From Carnegiea gigantea (taxonomy: Eukaryota > Streptophyta > Magnoliopsida > Caryophyllales > Cactaceae): a stretch of 64,000 bases of DNA. The notes under the pieces were generated by a model. The model had not been told where the DNA came from, did no database searches, and saw nothing but the letters and a program-made list of their open reading frames with translations. The stretch spans positions 110,001 through 174,000 of the forward strand of contig JAKOGI010000435.1 of NCBI GenBank assembly GCA_029747015.1, in the 5' to 3' direction. Of this stretch, positions 1-9,814 are shown in pieces. Position 1 is the first letter of the stretch; every line of letters starts with the position of its first letter. Both the position numbers and the translations under genes were made by a program.

Positions 1-1
1 T

Positions 2-2958
2 TGCATGTTATTCTGGAAGGGGGCAGCTGGCCTCCACAGATGCTCTTTTTGTGATGACGGCAGATATTCGCGGACAAGCAAAGATGGAAGGCAAATCCCG
101 AGGAAGCAACTAATATATTTCCCCGTTGGACCTCGATTATAGCGTCTTTATGCAACAAAGAAAACAGCTGAGAGTATGAGATGGCACGATGAGCACAAGC
201 GCCCTCCTGGGGTCATGGCACATCCATCAGATAGTGAGGCATGGAAACATCTAGATGCTTCAAATCCTTCGTTCGCTGCTGAACCACGTAATGTGAGGTT
301 AGGCTTGTGCACTGACGGCTTCTCATCATTTAGCCATTACGGTCAAACATATTCATGCTGGCCAGTGATTGTGACCCCTTACAATTTGCCCCCATGGATG
401 TGTAAGAAAAGGCAATTCATGTTTATTGCTCTGCTCATTCCCGGTCCAAAGAATCTGAAAGGAAATCTGGACATATATATGCAACCTCTTATTGAAGAGC
501 TTTTGCAATTGTGGCATGAAGGAATACCAACATATGATGTTTCCCGGAAGCAAAATTTCTTACTGAAAGCTGCCATTCTTTGGACTGTGAGTGACTTTCC
601 CGCTTACGGCATGCTCTCTGGCTGGATGACTGCTGGAAGATTAGCGTGCCCCTATTGTATGGAACATACAAAAGCGTTCAGGCTAGCGCACGGGAACAAG
701 CAATCTTGGTTTGATTGTCATCGACAATTTCTCCCAAAGGATTATAGATTTCGGCGTAATAAATCAGCATTTTATAAAAACAGGGAGGACCACTCAGAAC
801 CTCCGCCTATATTGACCGGGGAGCAGGTTTGGAGTCGTGTGTGTTCACTCCCAACGGCAGCAGAGCACAAGGGAAAAGTGGATGGTTATGGACAGTCCCA
901 CAATTGGACAAGACGCAGTATATTTTGGGATCTCCCTTATTGGAGTAAGTTGTTACAACGTCACAACCTCGACGTCATGCACATTGAAAAAAATGTTTTT
1001 GAGCAAATAATTAACACCGTGATGAATGTTAAAGATAAAACAAAAGATGATCTGAACACGAGGAAGGACATGCTTACTCATTGTAAACGTAGGAGACTTA
1101 ATGTTCGCGTTGAGGAAGCTGGTGAAGGAAGCCGACGAGAAGTTACGCCACAAGCTCCATATGTCCTACAGAAGGAGCATAGAAAGGTGGTGTGTGAATG
1201 GATTCGTAAACTGAAATTCCCAGATGGTTATGCGTCGAACTTGAGTAGGTGTGTTGACTGGAGACATGCTTCATTGCATAACTTGAAAAGTCATGATTGC
1301 CATGTCTTCATGCAGCGTTTGATGCCGCTGACTTTCAGAGATCTCTTACCAACAAACGTATGGAATGTTCTAACTGAGCTTAGCCAGTTCTTTTGGGATT
1401 TGTGTTCCTCTAAGTTGCATGTTGATGACATAGTCCGTTTAGAGAACAACATTGCAGAAATATTATGCAAGTTGGAACGAGTTTTTCCCCCTGCATTCTT
1501 CAATGTAATGGAGCATCTACTTGTGCACTTACCTACGGAACTGAAACTTAGAGGACCGGTTCAATATCGATGGATGTATGACAATGAAAGGTATGCTATG
1601 TTTCATTGAATTCATGTCAGCAGTTCCGTACATAAGTGATGTTTCTAATTATTTCATTACAGGTTCCTTCATCACCTAAAGCGAAAAGTGGGCAACAAAG
1701 CACGTGTGGAGCCTTCAATTTCCTATGCGTACTTAATGGACGAGATCACGAACTTCATTGTCAACTACTTTGATGACAGTGTTGATGTTAGGGCACGAGA
1801 TTTGCCCAGAAACGTGATGAACATTGATCAGGACAAAACTGATGTCAAACTTCCAGATATTTTCTCCCGGAACGTGGGATATGCCCCGAATGAGGGTAGT
1901 GTTCGGTGCTTAGATCATTTGTATCATCAATTGGCGCATATATATGTGCTATCGAACTGTGCATTGTTGGGCGAATATGAAAGGTAAGTTTTTGTAATAC
2001 ATATGGAACAAACGTTGCATATAGTGAACATGTGTACGATGTTCTCATTACACTGTGTAGGATATTCGCGTTGGAGATGAGCCAACAAAACCCCCGTGTT
2101 CGGGTGGAGGACGTGTGGTTAACATTTCAGGATAGATTTCCAGAATGGTTCAAAGCGTATGTACGTATTTTGTCCTATGTGATTTTCTTACACAGCGAAC
2201 GCATTAGTTGACCATTTCTGGATATAACGGCCATGTAGGTGTTACACTCCAACGTTGACAACGATGTTGTGAGAGCACTTGCGTATGGTCCTAAAAGACA
2301 TGTTCGTTGTTGGGATCATTATTACATTAATGGCTTCAACTTCCATTCATATGAATATGGAAAAAGCAAGTCAACAATGAATTACGGTGTTTGCGTGAAA
2401 GGGACAGATGGGCAGGAATATTATGGCATTCTGCAGGATGTAATTGAGTTGGAGTGTGTTGGGGATATTCGTTCATATAAGACGATCTTGTTTAAGTGTG
2501 AGTGGTTTGACTGCATTAATGGTGTTGTTATCTATGATACATACAAATTGGTCGATGTAAATCACACGAAGAGATATCCCAAGTACGATCCATTTGTCCT
2601 TGCAAGTCAAGTCACGCAAGTGTGCTTCATACCTTATCCTATGAAAGATAACAGTAAAAAGGACTGGTGGGCAGTGTTAAAAATGAAACCAAGGTCAATA
2701 ATAGATGTCCCGGAAGAGGACACACCATTCCAAATAGATGAAAACGAAAACCCGCCTAATTTAGGTGATATTGACGTAGACGACGATGTCGACATCAGAC
2801 CACTAGAGAAAAATGACATAGATGACGTTGTCGACGATGAGGTAGATGCCATCGATGGTGGAGACGGAGATGAATGGCACGGCAGGTTAGCAGATGAAGA
2901 CGATGATAATGGTGATGATGATGATGATGACTACTTCACCGAGTCAATGTTTACATAG
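2..2958 (+). pseudogene. TNP2-like CACTA transposase, 5'-partial, one nonsense codon
   Basis: TNP2-type transposases cut the ends of CACTA elements. The frame is open from position 2, including a CxxC pair near codon 14, except for TAG at 140-142 where Gln is expected (a C-to-T change). After it comes a long Transposase_21 (tnp2) domain with the family signatures MRWHDEHK, NVRLGL and PYNLPPWMC. Exons fit 2-1590, 1663-1983, 2061-2160 and 2239-2958, all with GT..AG introns and matching phases. The exon 1/2 boundary falls inside a DUF4218-like region (NER/FLHHLKRKVGNKARVE). Exon 4 holds a DUF4216-like domain (YGILQDVIELE, KRYPKYDPFVLASQV) and ends in a very acidic Asp-rich tail. The start codon is outside the window. 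An ORF beginning at ATG 176 would miss the N-terminus. Apart from the one stop the gene looks fresh. Confidence 0.9.
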
Positions 2959-3272
2959 TGTACGTCGTTCACTAATCTATGCAATGTTGGTGTCGTTATG
3001 ATTTCGAATCGCCGTTCTGTAAGTTAAATGTATGCAACCTTTTATTACTATCCTCTCCTTCGATTCATTATGTTATTTGACTTGCATGTTTTCCAATCGG
3101 AGTGCGTATTGGTTGCATCTGTAATGTGTTTATGCAATTTGTTACATTCATATCAAAGTGTCCAACATTGATCAGTGTATAATACTTACTGTCATTCCGC
3201 ATACAATTTCCAAATTCTAATGCATGCACTTATCTAACTGATTTTTATAACATTGCGCAGGAGTAGGTACGC
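2959..3272. other. spacer between the two CACTA genes
   Basis: About 310 bases without an ORF of note. It would hold the 3' end of the transposase transcript and the promoter or 5' leader of the next gene. I see no TATA box that I would defend. Confidence 0.5.
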
Positions 3273-3713
3273 ATGGATGGTTCAAGCAGAGCCATCACCC
3301 AGGTCGACTCTGAGGCGACGCAGCCTCCAGAGTTTCCGTTAGAGGACAGTAGCACCCCCTTGACCAGGATTTGACTTGTGCCAAACACCGACATGTGGTA
3401 AGCATCGTTAACATTCAAAAAATACAAAACGGATTTGTCCGATGGTTTCATTTCATTTGTTGCCAATGCTCTATCATAGGTTCGGTCATCGAGATGTCGC
3501 ACGTGCCATCTCCGAAATCATTCGAACTTATTACAAGGACGCCTTTACGTGTTGGCGGGACGCCCCTGAGGATCACAAGAGGTTTTGGTGGAATTGTTTT
3601 AAGGTATATTTCCCAACTTCACCATATGGTACATGATACCCATATTGAATTAGGTTCAATACGTATTATCAAGTAAAATGTGTTCTTGTAATTGATGGGA
3701 TGCCTTATCCAAT

Positions 3714-3790
3714 GCTCCGGATGTGTGATCCGTTGAGATGTGTACTTGGTGTATTCCGGGCGTGTGGCCCGTTGAGCATGCAAACATGTA
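3714..3790 (+). repeat. intronic repeat, copy A (first half only)
   Basis: A ~75 bp block with the paired phrases TGTGTGATCCGTTGAGATG and CCGGGCGTGTGGCCCGTTGA. The same block recurs three more times in introns of the TNPA-like gene. This copy lacks the second half of the unit. Confidence 0.8.
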
Positions 3791-3892
3791 TATATCCACA
3801 CTCACGCACAAACCCCCTCCCACACACATAGGGACACAAATATGAAAGCTTAAAGTGTAGTGCGTGGTGCCTGAATATGAACTCTACCGACG

Positions 3893-4062
3893 AGGTTGTG
3901 TGATCTGGTGAGATGTATTGTTGGTGAACTCCGGGCGTATGCCCCGTTGAGCGTGCAAATTTGTTATGTATTTGTAGGTACTACAGGGGAGTATTGTAAG
4001 GCTTTAAGCCTGGGATATGGTCAACTTTTAGGCGGAACTCTGTCCGTTTCTTCCCAGAAATG
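3893..4062 (+). repeat. intronic repeat, copy B (full unit)
   Basis: A ~170 bp unit made of the GTGTGATCTGGTGAGATG / CCCCGTTGAGCGTGC block, a spacer, and a tail containing AAGCCTGGGATATGGTCAAC and GGCGGAACTCTGTCCGTTTC. Copy C follows directly in the same intron, about 192 bases further on. Confidence 0.82.
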
Positions 4063-4083
4063 AATTGTTTTCGAAAATTTTGT

Positions 4084-4254
4084 GCATGTGTGATCCGTGA
4101 AGATGTGTACTTTGTGTACTCCGAGCGTGTGGCCCGTTGAGCGTGAGATTATCTTACTTACATGTATGTATGTGTTTTCTACGATAATGTATGTAGTAAA
4201 GGCTCGGATATTGTCAATTGTTAGGCGGAACTCTGTCCGTTTCTTTTCAGAAAT
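4084..4254 (+). repeat. intronic repeat, copy C (full unit)
   Basis: Same two-part unit as copy B, starting GCATGTGTGATCCGTGAAGA and ending in the GGCGGAACTCTGTCCGTTTC tail. It is in direct orientation with B, forming a tandem pair. Confidence 0.82.
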
Positions 4255-5100
4255 ATGACTGCATGCAAATAATTGTTCATTCACCTATATTTAACGTACA
4301 CTAAATATATATGTCGCTGATGCAATCTTTTAGCGAATAAGTATGTCATCTGTCCTCATGTTGGTGTCTTTTGTGAGTATGTGTTAAACATGAGCATGTA
4401 TTATGAGTTATGTGAAAAAAACGACCACAACTGAGTTTTTTGGAAACTAATACAATGCAATCGTATTATATGGTATTATTTGGAATTTCCCATGCAACAA
4501 CGATTCACATGGGATCCCGAGCACGAGGCTTTAGTCAGAAGAGAATGGCAACAGAAGGTGCGTGTAAGGGTGAAAGACTAGTGAACAAGGTCGCGAGGGG
4601 CTCTCCGGACAAGTTCATTACTTGGATGACGGATGATCTTCGTGCGTCATTGCGACACAAGAGGGAAAGCGATGAGGAATTCAAGAAGCGGTCTGAGAGG
4701 AACACGAAGAACAAGACAGAGGGACCGAAGGCAAAGATTGGGCACAGCCAGGGGTCAATATCAGCGACAATGTGGGCAGGCAGACTGGTATGAATATCTG
4801 AAACACTTGAAAGGAATACGTTAATTTAATTTCGCAAGGCTACTCACGTAAACATATATATACTACTGTCTGTTAGGCGAAGCAATTGGGAAGAAGACCT
4901 TCTGCAGCTGAATTGTTTGTGACCACTCATTCAAAGGTTGATGAGAGTGGTCAACGGATTTGGTGCGATGCTCACGCGCAGAGTGTTTATGTAAGTACTA
5001 CATGATAGATATGTTTGATATGTACATTTGGACTTCTCTTACCACCCAGCTCACTTGATCTCCTTCCTTCAGTTATATTTATAGAAGTACTACATGATAT

Positions 5101-5274
5101 ACTCCGGATGTGTGATCCGTTGAGATGTGGATTTGGTGTACTCCGGGTGTGTGGCCCGTTGAGCGTGCGAACGTGTTATGTAGTTTTTATGTATAGCAGG
5201 GTATAAATTATGGCTATAAGCCTGGGATATTGTCAACTTTTAGGGGGAACTCTGTCCGTTTCTTCCCAGAAATG
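5101..5274 (+). repeat. intronic repeat, copy D (full unit, different intron)
   Basis: The same ~170 bp unit appears again in the last intron, just before the acceptor at 5326: ACTCCGGATGTGTGATCCGT at its start and GGGGAACTCTGTCCGTTTC near its end. The best-kept parts are the two GTTGAG phrases and the tail. Confidence 0.82.
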
Positions 5275-5764
5275 TCGTTTATTTTCCCTTTTTGATGGAC
5301 TGTTTCATTTCATCCCACTAATGCAGGACAAATATGAGCAACTGAAAGCAGGAACTGATGTGCAAGTGGGTTCAGCTACAGATGATCACCTGTTCTTCAA
5401 GGCAAGTGGTGGCTGGAGTGAGAAGGGCACTATATACGGACTTGGAAGAGAGGGTCCTGCTATGTTTGAGAGACCGACGACGTTTAGGCGTACTAGCTGC
5501 AGGAGTTCTTCTGCATATTCCTCTCCATTAGTTACGCAGCTGCAGGATCAATTGCATACGACATAGAATGAGTTGCAGACCACTCAAGCTCGACTACATT
5601 CGACAGAGGAGGAGTTGAGGAGTACGAGGAAGGAGTTGGAAGCTGCAAAGAAGCAGTTGGATGACCAAAGAATAGGACTGCTGGAGTTAAATGCTCGGTT
5701 TGACAGCTTCTCAGCGCTCCTTGGCCACCCTACTCGTGCAGACAACTCTCAATCGTCCTCGTAG

Positions 5765-6025
5765 GCTTAGGTACGTACCACATGTCAGGTGTGTCACAAG
5801 TACATACATTGGGTTGTAAATATTTATATTTAGGTTGTGGAATTTTTTGGTGTATAATTGCTGTGTCAATGACATTTGGAATGTAATTTAGATTTTGCCA
5901 TATATAGTGGCACTTTTGCCGTCTAAAAATGTTGTACCAATTGTAGCATTTGAGAAAAAAATATAAACTGCAGGTTCAGGTGAAAAAACAAGCCAAAACT
6001 TTTTTTTTTTAAAAAAAAATATTTT
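5765..6025 (+). other. 3' untranslated spacer of the CACTA element
   Basis: About 260 bases of A+T-rich DNA between the last stop codon of the TNPA-like gene and the subterminal array, ending in a T-run/A-run around 6000-6020. No ORF. Confidence 0.5.
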
Positions 6026-6484
6026 AGAGACCGAAATAAATCGGTCTCCAGTGGAGACCGAACTGGGCGTGGTGGTCTCAAAAATCAAAATCCCAAATTC
6101 CGGTCTGATTCAGAGACCGAATGGTAGTGGTCTCCACTGGAGACCGAAATTTTTGGTCTCTGTTAGAGACCAAATTTCAGTGGTCTCAGTTAGAGACCAA
6201 ATTATTTTGGTCTCTAGTGGAGACTGGGCCTGCTGGTCTCAAAAAGAGACCGCTAAATTTGGTCTCTAAGTGAGACCGGGTGAGGCCCAGTGTCGATTAG
6301 AGACCAAATTTATTTGGTCTCTAGGCGCGGTCTCTAGTGGAGACCAAACCGGAAAATTTGGTCTCCAATTTAAATTTGCGACCAATGATTTCGAGACCGG
6401 CCCCTTTTTGGTCTCAATTCGGTCTCTGAAAACAGATTGAGAACGAATTCTTTTATTTTGGAGACTGAAAATTTTCGGTCTCTA
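6026..6484. repeat. CACTA subterminal array of GGTCTC / GAGACC motifs
   Basis: By eye I count 14 GGTCTC and 11 GAGACC in about 460 bases, often as facing pairs with a 4-12 base gap (for example GGTCTCCACTGGAGACC near 6130). Several share flanks such as GAGACCAAATT and CTAGTGGAGAC. Clusters of short direct and inverted motifs next to the terminus are the known binding sites of TNPA-type proteins in CACTA elements. The motif itself is specific to this family. Confidence 0.88.
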
Positions 6485-6493
6485 ACCATGCGC

Positions 6494-6505
6494 TTTCTTG
6501 TAGTG
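6494..6505 (-). repeat. CACTA right terminal inverted repeat
   Basis: TTTCTTGTAGTG reads CACTACAAGAAA on the other strand, the common plant CACTA end. It sits ten bases after the last GGTCTC motif and marks the right boundary. Confidence 0.92.
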
Positions 6506-7974
6506 CTATGTTATGTGTTTTAAAATTACCAAATTTTTAGTAGTTATAATAAATTGTCAATTGTGAAACTTTAGTATTTATTTGCTGCATTGTTGTGCAC
6601 ACATAGTGCTGTAATTGGATTAAGCCTATTTGAGAAGAGTAAAAACCTATTATACGCGTGACTTTATAATTATGAAACGTAACAGATAAAAATGTGATTT
6701 TACACAATTTATAAGTGGTAATACTCTTTCTCTTTTCAATCATAACATTTTTTGAAGAATTTGTTAAATAGATAGTAGTAGAAACTTTTAACGAAAGACA
6801 AGACAATTAAACATATCTTATAACAAGGCATTTATCATTTTATAATATGTATCTCCATCATTTTTGCAATTTGTTTTCTTACACTAAAGCTTCCATGGAG
6901 TAGTTTTAGTATGAAGGACAGACAACGTCCATGAGATCAAAGGACTAGGTAGTACTCTAACTATGAAACATGTATCAATGAGTTTAGCCATCACCGGGTC
7001 AAAACCTCAATTACAACCCGACTATCACTTACGTCTCCCAAGTGTGAAGATTAGCTCAAGTCAAAGCCAAAAAATGACTATCCTTACCCTCATTTTTGGT
7101 TGGTAGGGCGGCTCTGGCTGAGCAGGCCCCACACGTATGATCTTCTCTAGTTGTAAGATCATATTGGTGGTAAGGGTGATCAAAGCCAGTTAATTAGAAT
7201 TTCAATTTAATAAAAATCGATTCATTGATTTTTAGTTTCAAGAAAATGCATGATTGAAGCCAAACTAAAAATTTTGATTAGTTGTTTTTAGCTAACCAAA
7301 ATTTTGAGTTCGTTCAAAATTGAAAATGTAATTGAACTGAAAAAACAAAGTCATCAATTTTTCGAATCACTTAACTAATTTTTTAGTTGAATTACTGGCT
7401 AAACAGTACAAAATGTTAAAGTTTTTTACATTTTTTTAAAAATAAATAAATATCTGATCTTTGCTTTGCTGAAAATTGAATGAATTGTTCAAATGAGTCA
7501 AGTTGACACTAAATAAAAAACTGAACTTCTTTAGATACTTCCCGTTCTAGTTTTTTGCATGCCCCTACTGAACCTAGCCGTCGTTTCTTTTTGGATTGAT
7601 ATTTTGAACAAATTTGTTCATCTTAAAAATATATGACAATGAATTTGAAATATTTATCGGCATACTTCTCCAATTATTGACATACTTTTCATTTTTTGTA
7701 ATTTACTAAAGTTTATTAAGTTTTGCAGTTCACGTTTCTGTTTTTGAATAAGTTATATTAAATATCTATATTTTCAATTTCTCTTGATTTTATGACGTTT
7801 TCCACAAAAAAGAAACTTATTAAATTTTGTATTTACTATTTGTCTCTAATAGGATAATCCTTTCAGGACATTGTTTTCGTGTATATCTACAATAATTTAG
7901 TGGGTCCTATTTGCTTTCACCCAATATATCCACATGTTGCAATTCCTTTTGTGGGATCCATATGATTGCACTAA
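6506..7974. other. A+T-rich spacer, nothing recognised
   Basis: About 1.5 kb with no convincing ORF on either strand. A 9 bp inverted repeat, TATGATCTT / AAGATCATA (7136-7144 and 7155-7163), is the only local structure I noted. Confidence 0.5.
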
Positions 7975-8152
7975 TCTATAACTCTATATAATAGTGATGT
8001 AGTGATGAGGTGGATTATCATAAATTAGAGTTTTTAAACTGTTGGATACTATATCCTCTTGATTTCAACCGTTGTTTCAATTTAATTATATTTAAACAAA
8101 ATCCAAAATTTCCACGATTACTTCTCTCACATTTAATCTCATACATTGACAT

Positions 8153-8249
<97 letters not shown>

Positions 8250-8259
8250 CTTATATGTG

Positions 8260-8291
<32 letters not shown>

Positions 8292-8310
8292 TATACATAT
8301 ATACTTATCC

Positions 8311-8351
<41 letters not shown>

Positions 8352-8845
8352 TATATATAGCTCTCATATGTCGGCATTATTATCTATATACATATGTGAA
8401 CCATTTAAATTCTTTGATACATCTTAACTACTAATCAAAATATAGAACAAATATTGAGTTAAATAAATAGGACGATAATTAGCTATTTGAAGAAAAATGT
8501 CAGGTCAACGTCCATTGTTTTGATGGCTTAGTAAAATCAAAGAAATTAAGCCAAATAATTAAAACTGGGACAAGGAACCACCTTTGACGAAGAATATTAA
8601 CAGTTTTTTTTGCTTTTTAAAGAATATTAATAGTTTTATTTTTTGGCTTTTCAAAGAAGATTGGTCCCGAAATCTCAAAAAAATATTATTCCTATAATGT
8701 ATCCAAATAATTAGGGAAATACTCATATACATTACAATTAGCTTTCCTTACGCTAAATATATATGTCCTAAATATATATCAATTATATGCGTATTCTTAT
8801 AATATCTCCAAATGAAATATACACGACCTAAATATGAAAATATTA
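7975..8845 (+). mobile_element. Helitron 5'-end fragment (solo)
   Basis: This stretch begins TCTATAACTCTATATAATAG after the host-like dinucleotide AA. It matches, base for base over long runs, the left ends of the Helitron units at 41594 and 45108: the GTAGTGATGAGGTGGAT phrase, the CAACCGT phrase, a microsatellite at the same offset, then the tract up to CCTAAATAT. Similarity stops near 8845. No Rep gene follows, so it is a detached left end or a derived non-autonomous element. The TC start is typical of Helitrons; no 3' CTRR hairpin end was found. Confidence 0.68.
8155..8359. repeat. compound microsatellite (CT)n-(AT)n-(CATA)n-(CA)n
   Basis: About 40 bases of CT, then about 28 of AT, then CATA repeats, then two AT/CA blocks. 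It lies inside the Helitron 5' segment at the same place as the (AT)n tracts at 41784 and 45313. ORFs read through it are low-complexity and not genes. Confidence 0.95.
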
Positions 8846-9092
8846 CTGTCAGATACCCTGCTTTGCGTGAAAATTATAACTAGGGGACCATGTTATTAGA
8901 ATATATTTAAAAGGGGCAATATTCTGTGGAAATAATTTTAAGGGGACCGTTCACTGTTTTCATTTTCATTTTTGCCCTGAAACTTTTCATATTTGCATTT
9001 TAGCCTAAATCCTGAAAAACTTACTTTCCAAAATCTGAAATTTGTGCATATGAAAATTTTCTTATAAGTACTACTTGAGACTCCCTTTCGAC
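8846..9092. other. flank between Helitron fragment and pararetrovirus
   Basis: About 250 bases of A+T-rich DNA with no ORF. It could be host flank or the extreme end of the viral leader. The boundary at 9093 is set by the primer site. Confidence 0.4.
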
Positions 9093-9106
9093 TGGTATCA
9101 AAGCCA
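9093..9106 (+). promoter_or_regulatory. tRNA-Met minus-strand primer binding site of the pararetrovirus
   Basis: TGGTATCAAAGCC matches the initiator tRNA-Met 3' end complement (TGGTATCAGAGC type) with one change. Caulimovirids prime from this tRNA and are numbered from it, so the integrated copy is linear from this point. Confidence 0.7.
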
Positions 9107-9463
9107 CGTGACCAAAAATAATTAATATAATTAAGCTAATTGGTGATTAATTAAGGTAAATTAAGCTAAGTAACTGTGATTAATACTTGAATCATCAACT
9201 GCTTGCCCGAGACCGAATTATTCTCACATTGTTCACTCACCGGAAGTTAAAGAGCTTAAGAAGAAATTATCTGTAATTCACCTTTCCCTAGTTTACAAAG
9301 TAAGATATAGCAAAGAAGCTACTTCTAGTATTAGTGCTCCATTTCAGTATAAATATCCTTTCCAAATCCCAAAACACAAGAATTCATTTTCTTTGCATGA
9401 TATAAAAATCCAAAAAGAAGTAAGAGAAAAATCAGGTCGAAAAAGTAGAAAAAGAAGAAAAAG
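9107..9463 (+). other. viral untranslated segment after the primer site
   Basis: About 360 bases without a usable ORF, purine-rich towards the first ATG (around 9420-9463). It is consistent with leader sequence before the first viral ORF. Confidence 0.45.
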
Positions 9464-9682
9464 ATGGAGCATAAGCAGTGTACTCTTGAAGAACTACAGA
9501 ATATGTTCAAGAGAGAGCAAAATCTAGAAAAATTAAACAAGATCATCAGCGCAATTGGTGACAAACATGACGATCTTAATACTATACCAATTAGAAGAAG
9601 AAATATATCAGCAAATGAACATTATTTAACTAGAGATCTTAATATTGTATCATTAGAAGAAATTAAAAGAAAATTAGATTAA
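9464..9682 (+). CDS. small 5' ORF of the pararetrovirus, 72 aa, unknown function
   Basis: A charged, Lys/Glu/Asn-rich 72-residue ORF with a helical look (MEHKQCTLEELQNMF at its start). It is the first ORF after the primer site, and the next ATG in the same frame follows 12 bases after its stop. Many caulimovirids have one or two small ORFs here. I do not recognise the protein. It is intact, but the genome around it is dead. Confidence 0.55.
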   Translation: MEHKQCTLEELQNMFKREQNLEKLNKIISAIGDKHDDLNTIPIRRRNISANEHYLTRDLNIVSLEEIKRKLD

Positions 9683-9694
9683 AAAAAGGGTAAA

Positions 9695-9814
9695 ATGACT
9701 ACTGAAGATGAAATTAATGAAGTTGGAGGAGAACTCGACCAAGGTGAGAAAGAATCTAGTTAACAATGTTATTCCTAAACCTGAAGAATTCAGTGAACCT
9801 TCTAGAAGAAGTAC
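9695..9814 (+). pseudogene. N-terminal part of the viral coat-protein ORF, before the first insertion
   Basis: The ORF from ATG 9695 runs in one frame to a stop at 9761-9763, but an overlapping frame is open from about 9745 to the insertion at 9815 and resumes after the retrotransposon at 14815. This implies one small frameshift near 9745. The sequence is acidic at first. It is separated from its continuation by the 5 kb LTR element whose target duplication AGTAC lies at 9810-9814 and 14810-14814. Confidence 0.6.

Larger units (their letters stand above)
3273..5764 (+). pseudogene. TNPA-like second CACTA gene (plant transposase Ptta/En/Spm family), decayed
   Basis: In En/Spm the second product binds subterminal repeats and helps excision. 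Coding blocks recognisable here are 3273-3603 (stops at 3373-3375 and a little after; frameshift near 3470; contains DVARAISEIIRTYYKDAF and FWWNCFK), about 4475-4787 (WDPEHEALVRREWQQKVR, then a frameshift near 4575, then WMTDDLRASLRHKRE and FKKRSERNTKNK), 4877-4990 (RRPSAAELFVTTHSK, ending at GTAAGT) and 5327-5764. The last block has TAG at 5564-5566 where Gln is expected and then a likely coiled coil (repeated EEL/RKELEAAKKQL heptads). The pattern WNCFK...WMTDDL...RSERN...ELF.TTH is that of the Transposase_24 family. With several breaks it cannot make a full protein, and it is clearly more damaged than the transposase gene upstream. Confidence 0.82.
1..6505 (+). mobile_element. CACTA (En/Spm-type) DNA transposon, right-hand part
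   Basis: The element contains a TNP2-like transposase gene, then a TNPA-like gene on the same strand, then an array of short inverted motifs, and ends in TTTCTTGTAGTG (6494-6505), the reverse complement of the usual plant CACTA terminus. The left terminus lies before the window, so the 3 bp target duplication cannot be checked; the three bases after the right end are CTA. The first gene carries one visible nonsense codon and the second several breaks, so the copy is probably not autonomous. The element identity is well supported; its full length is unknown. Confidence 0.93.

Noticed and set aside
6026..6484. Regularly repeated motif considered as a CRISPR-like array
   Set aside because: The motif is 6 bp, faces both ways, has irregular gaps and stands next to a CACTA terminus in plant DNA. 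It is a transposon subterminal array.
8010..8427. ORFs of about 100 residues on both strands over the microsatellite
   Set aside because: They encode only Ser-Leu, Tyr-Ile and Thr-His repeats created by CT, AT and CA runs.
9093..9106. Primer site taken as evidence of a copia element at the left
   Set aside because: No LTR precedes it and the genes that follow are coat protein, movement protein and a YxDD-type caulimovirid polymerase without integrase.
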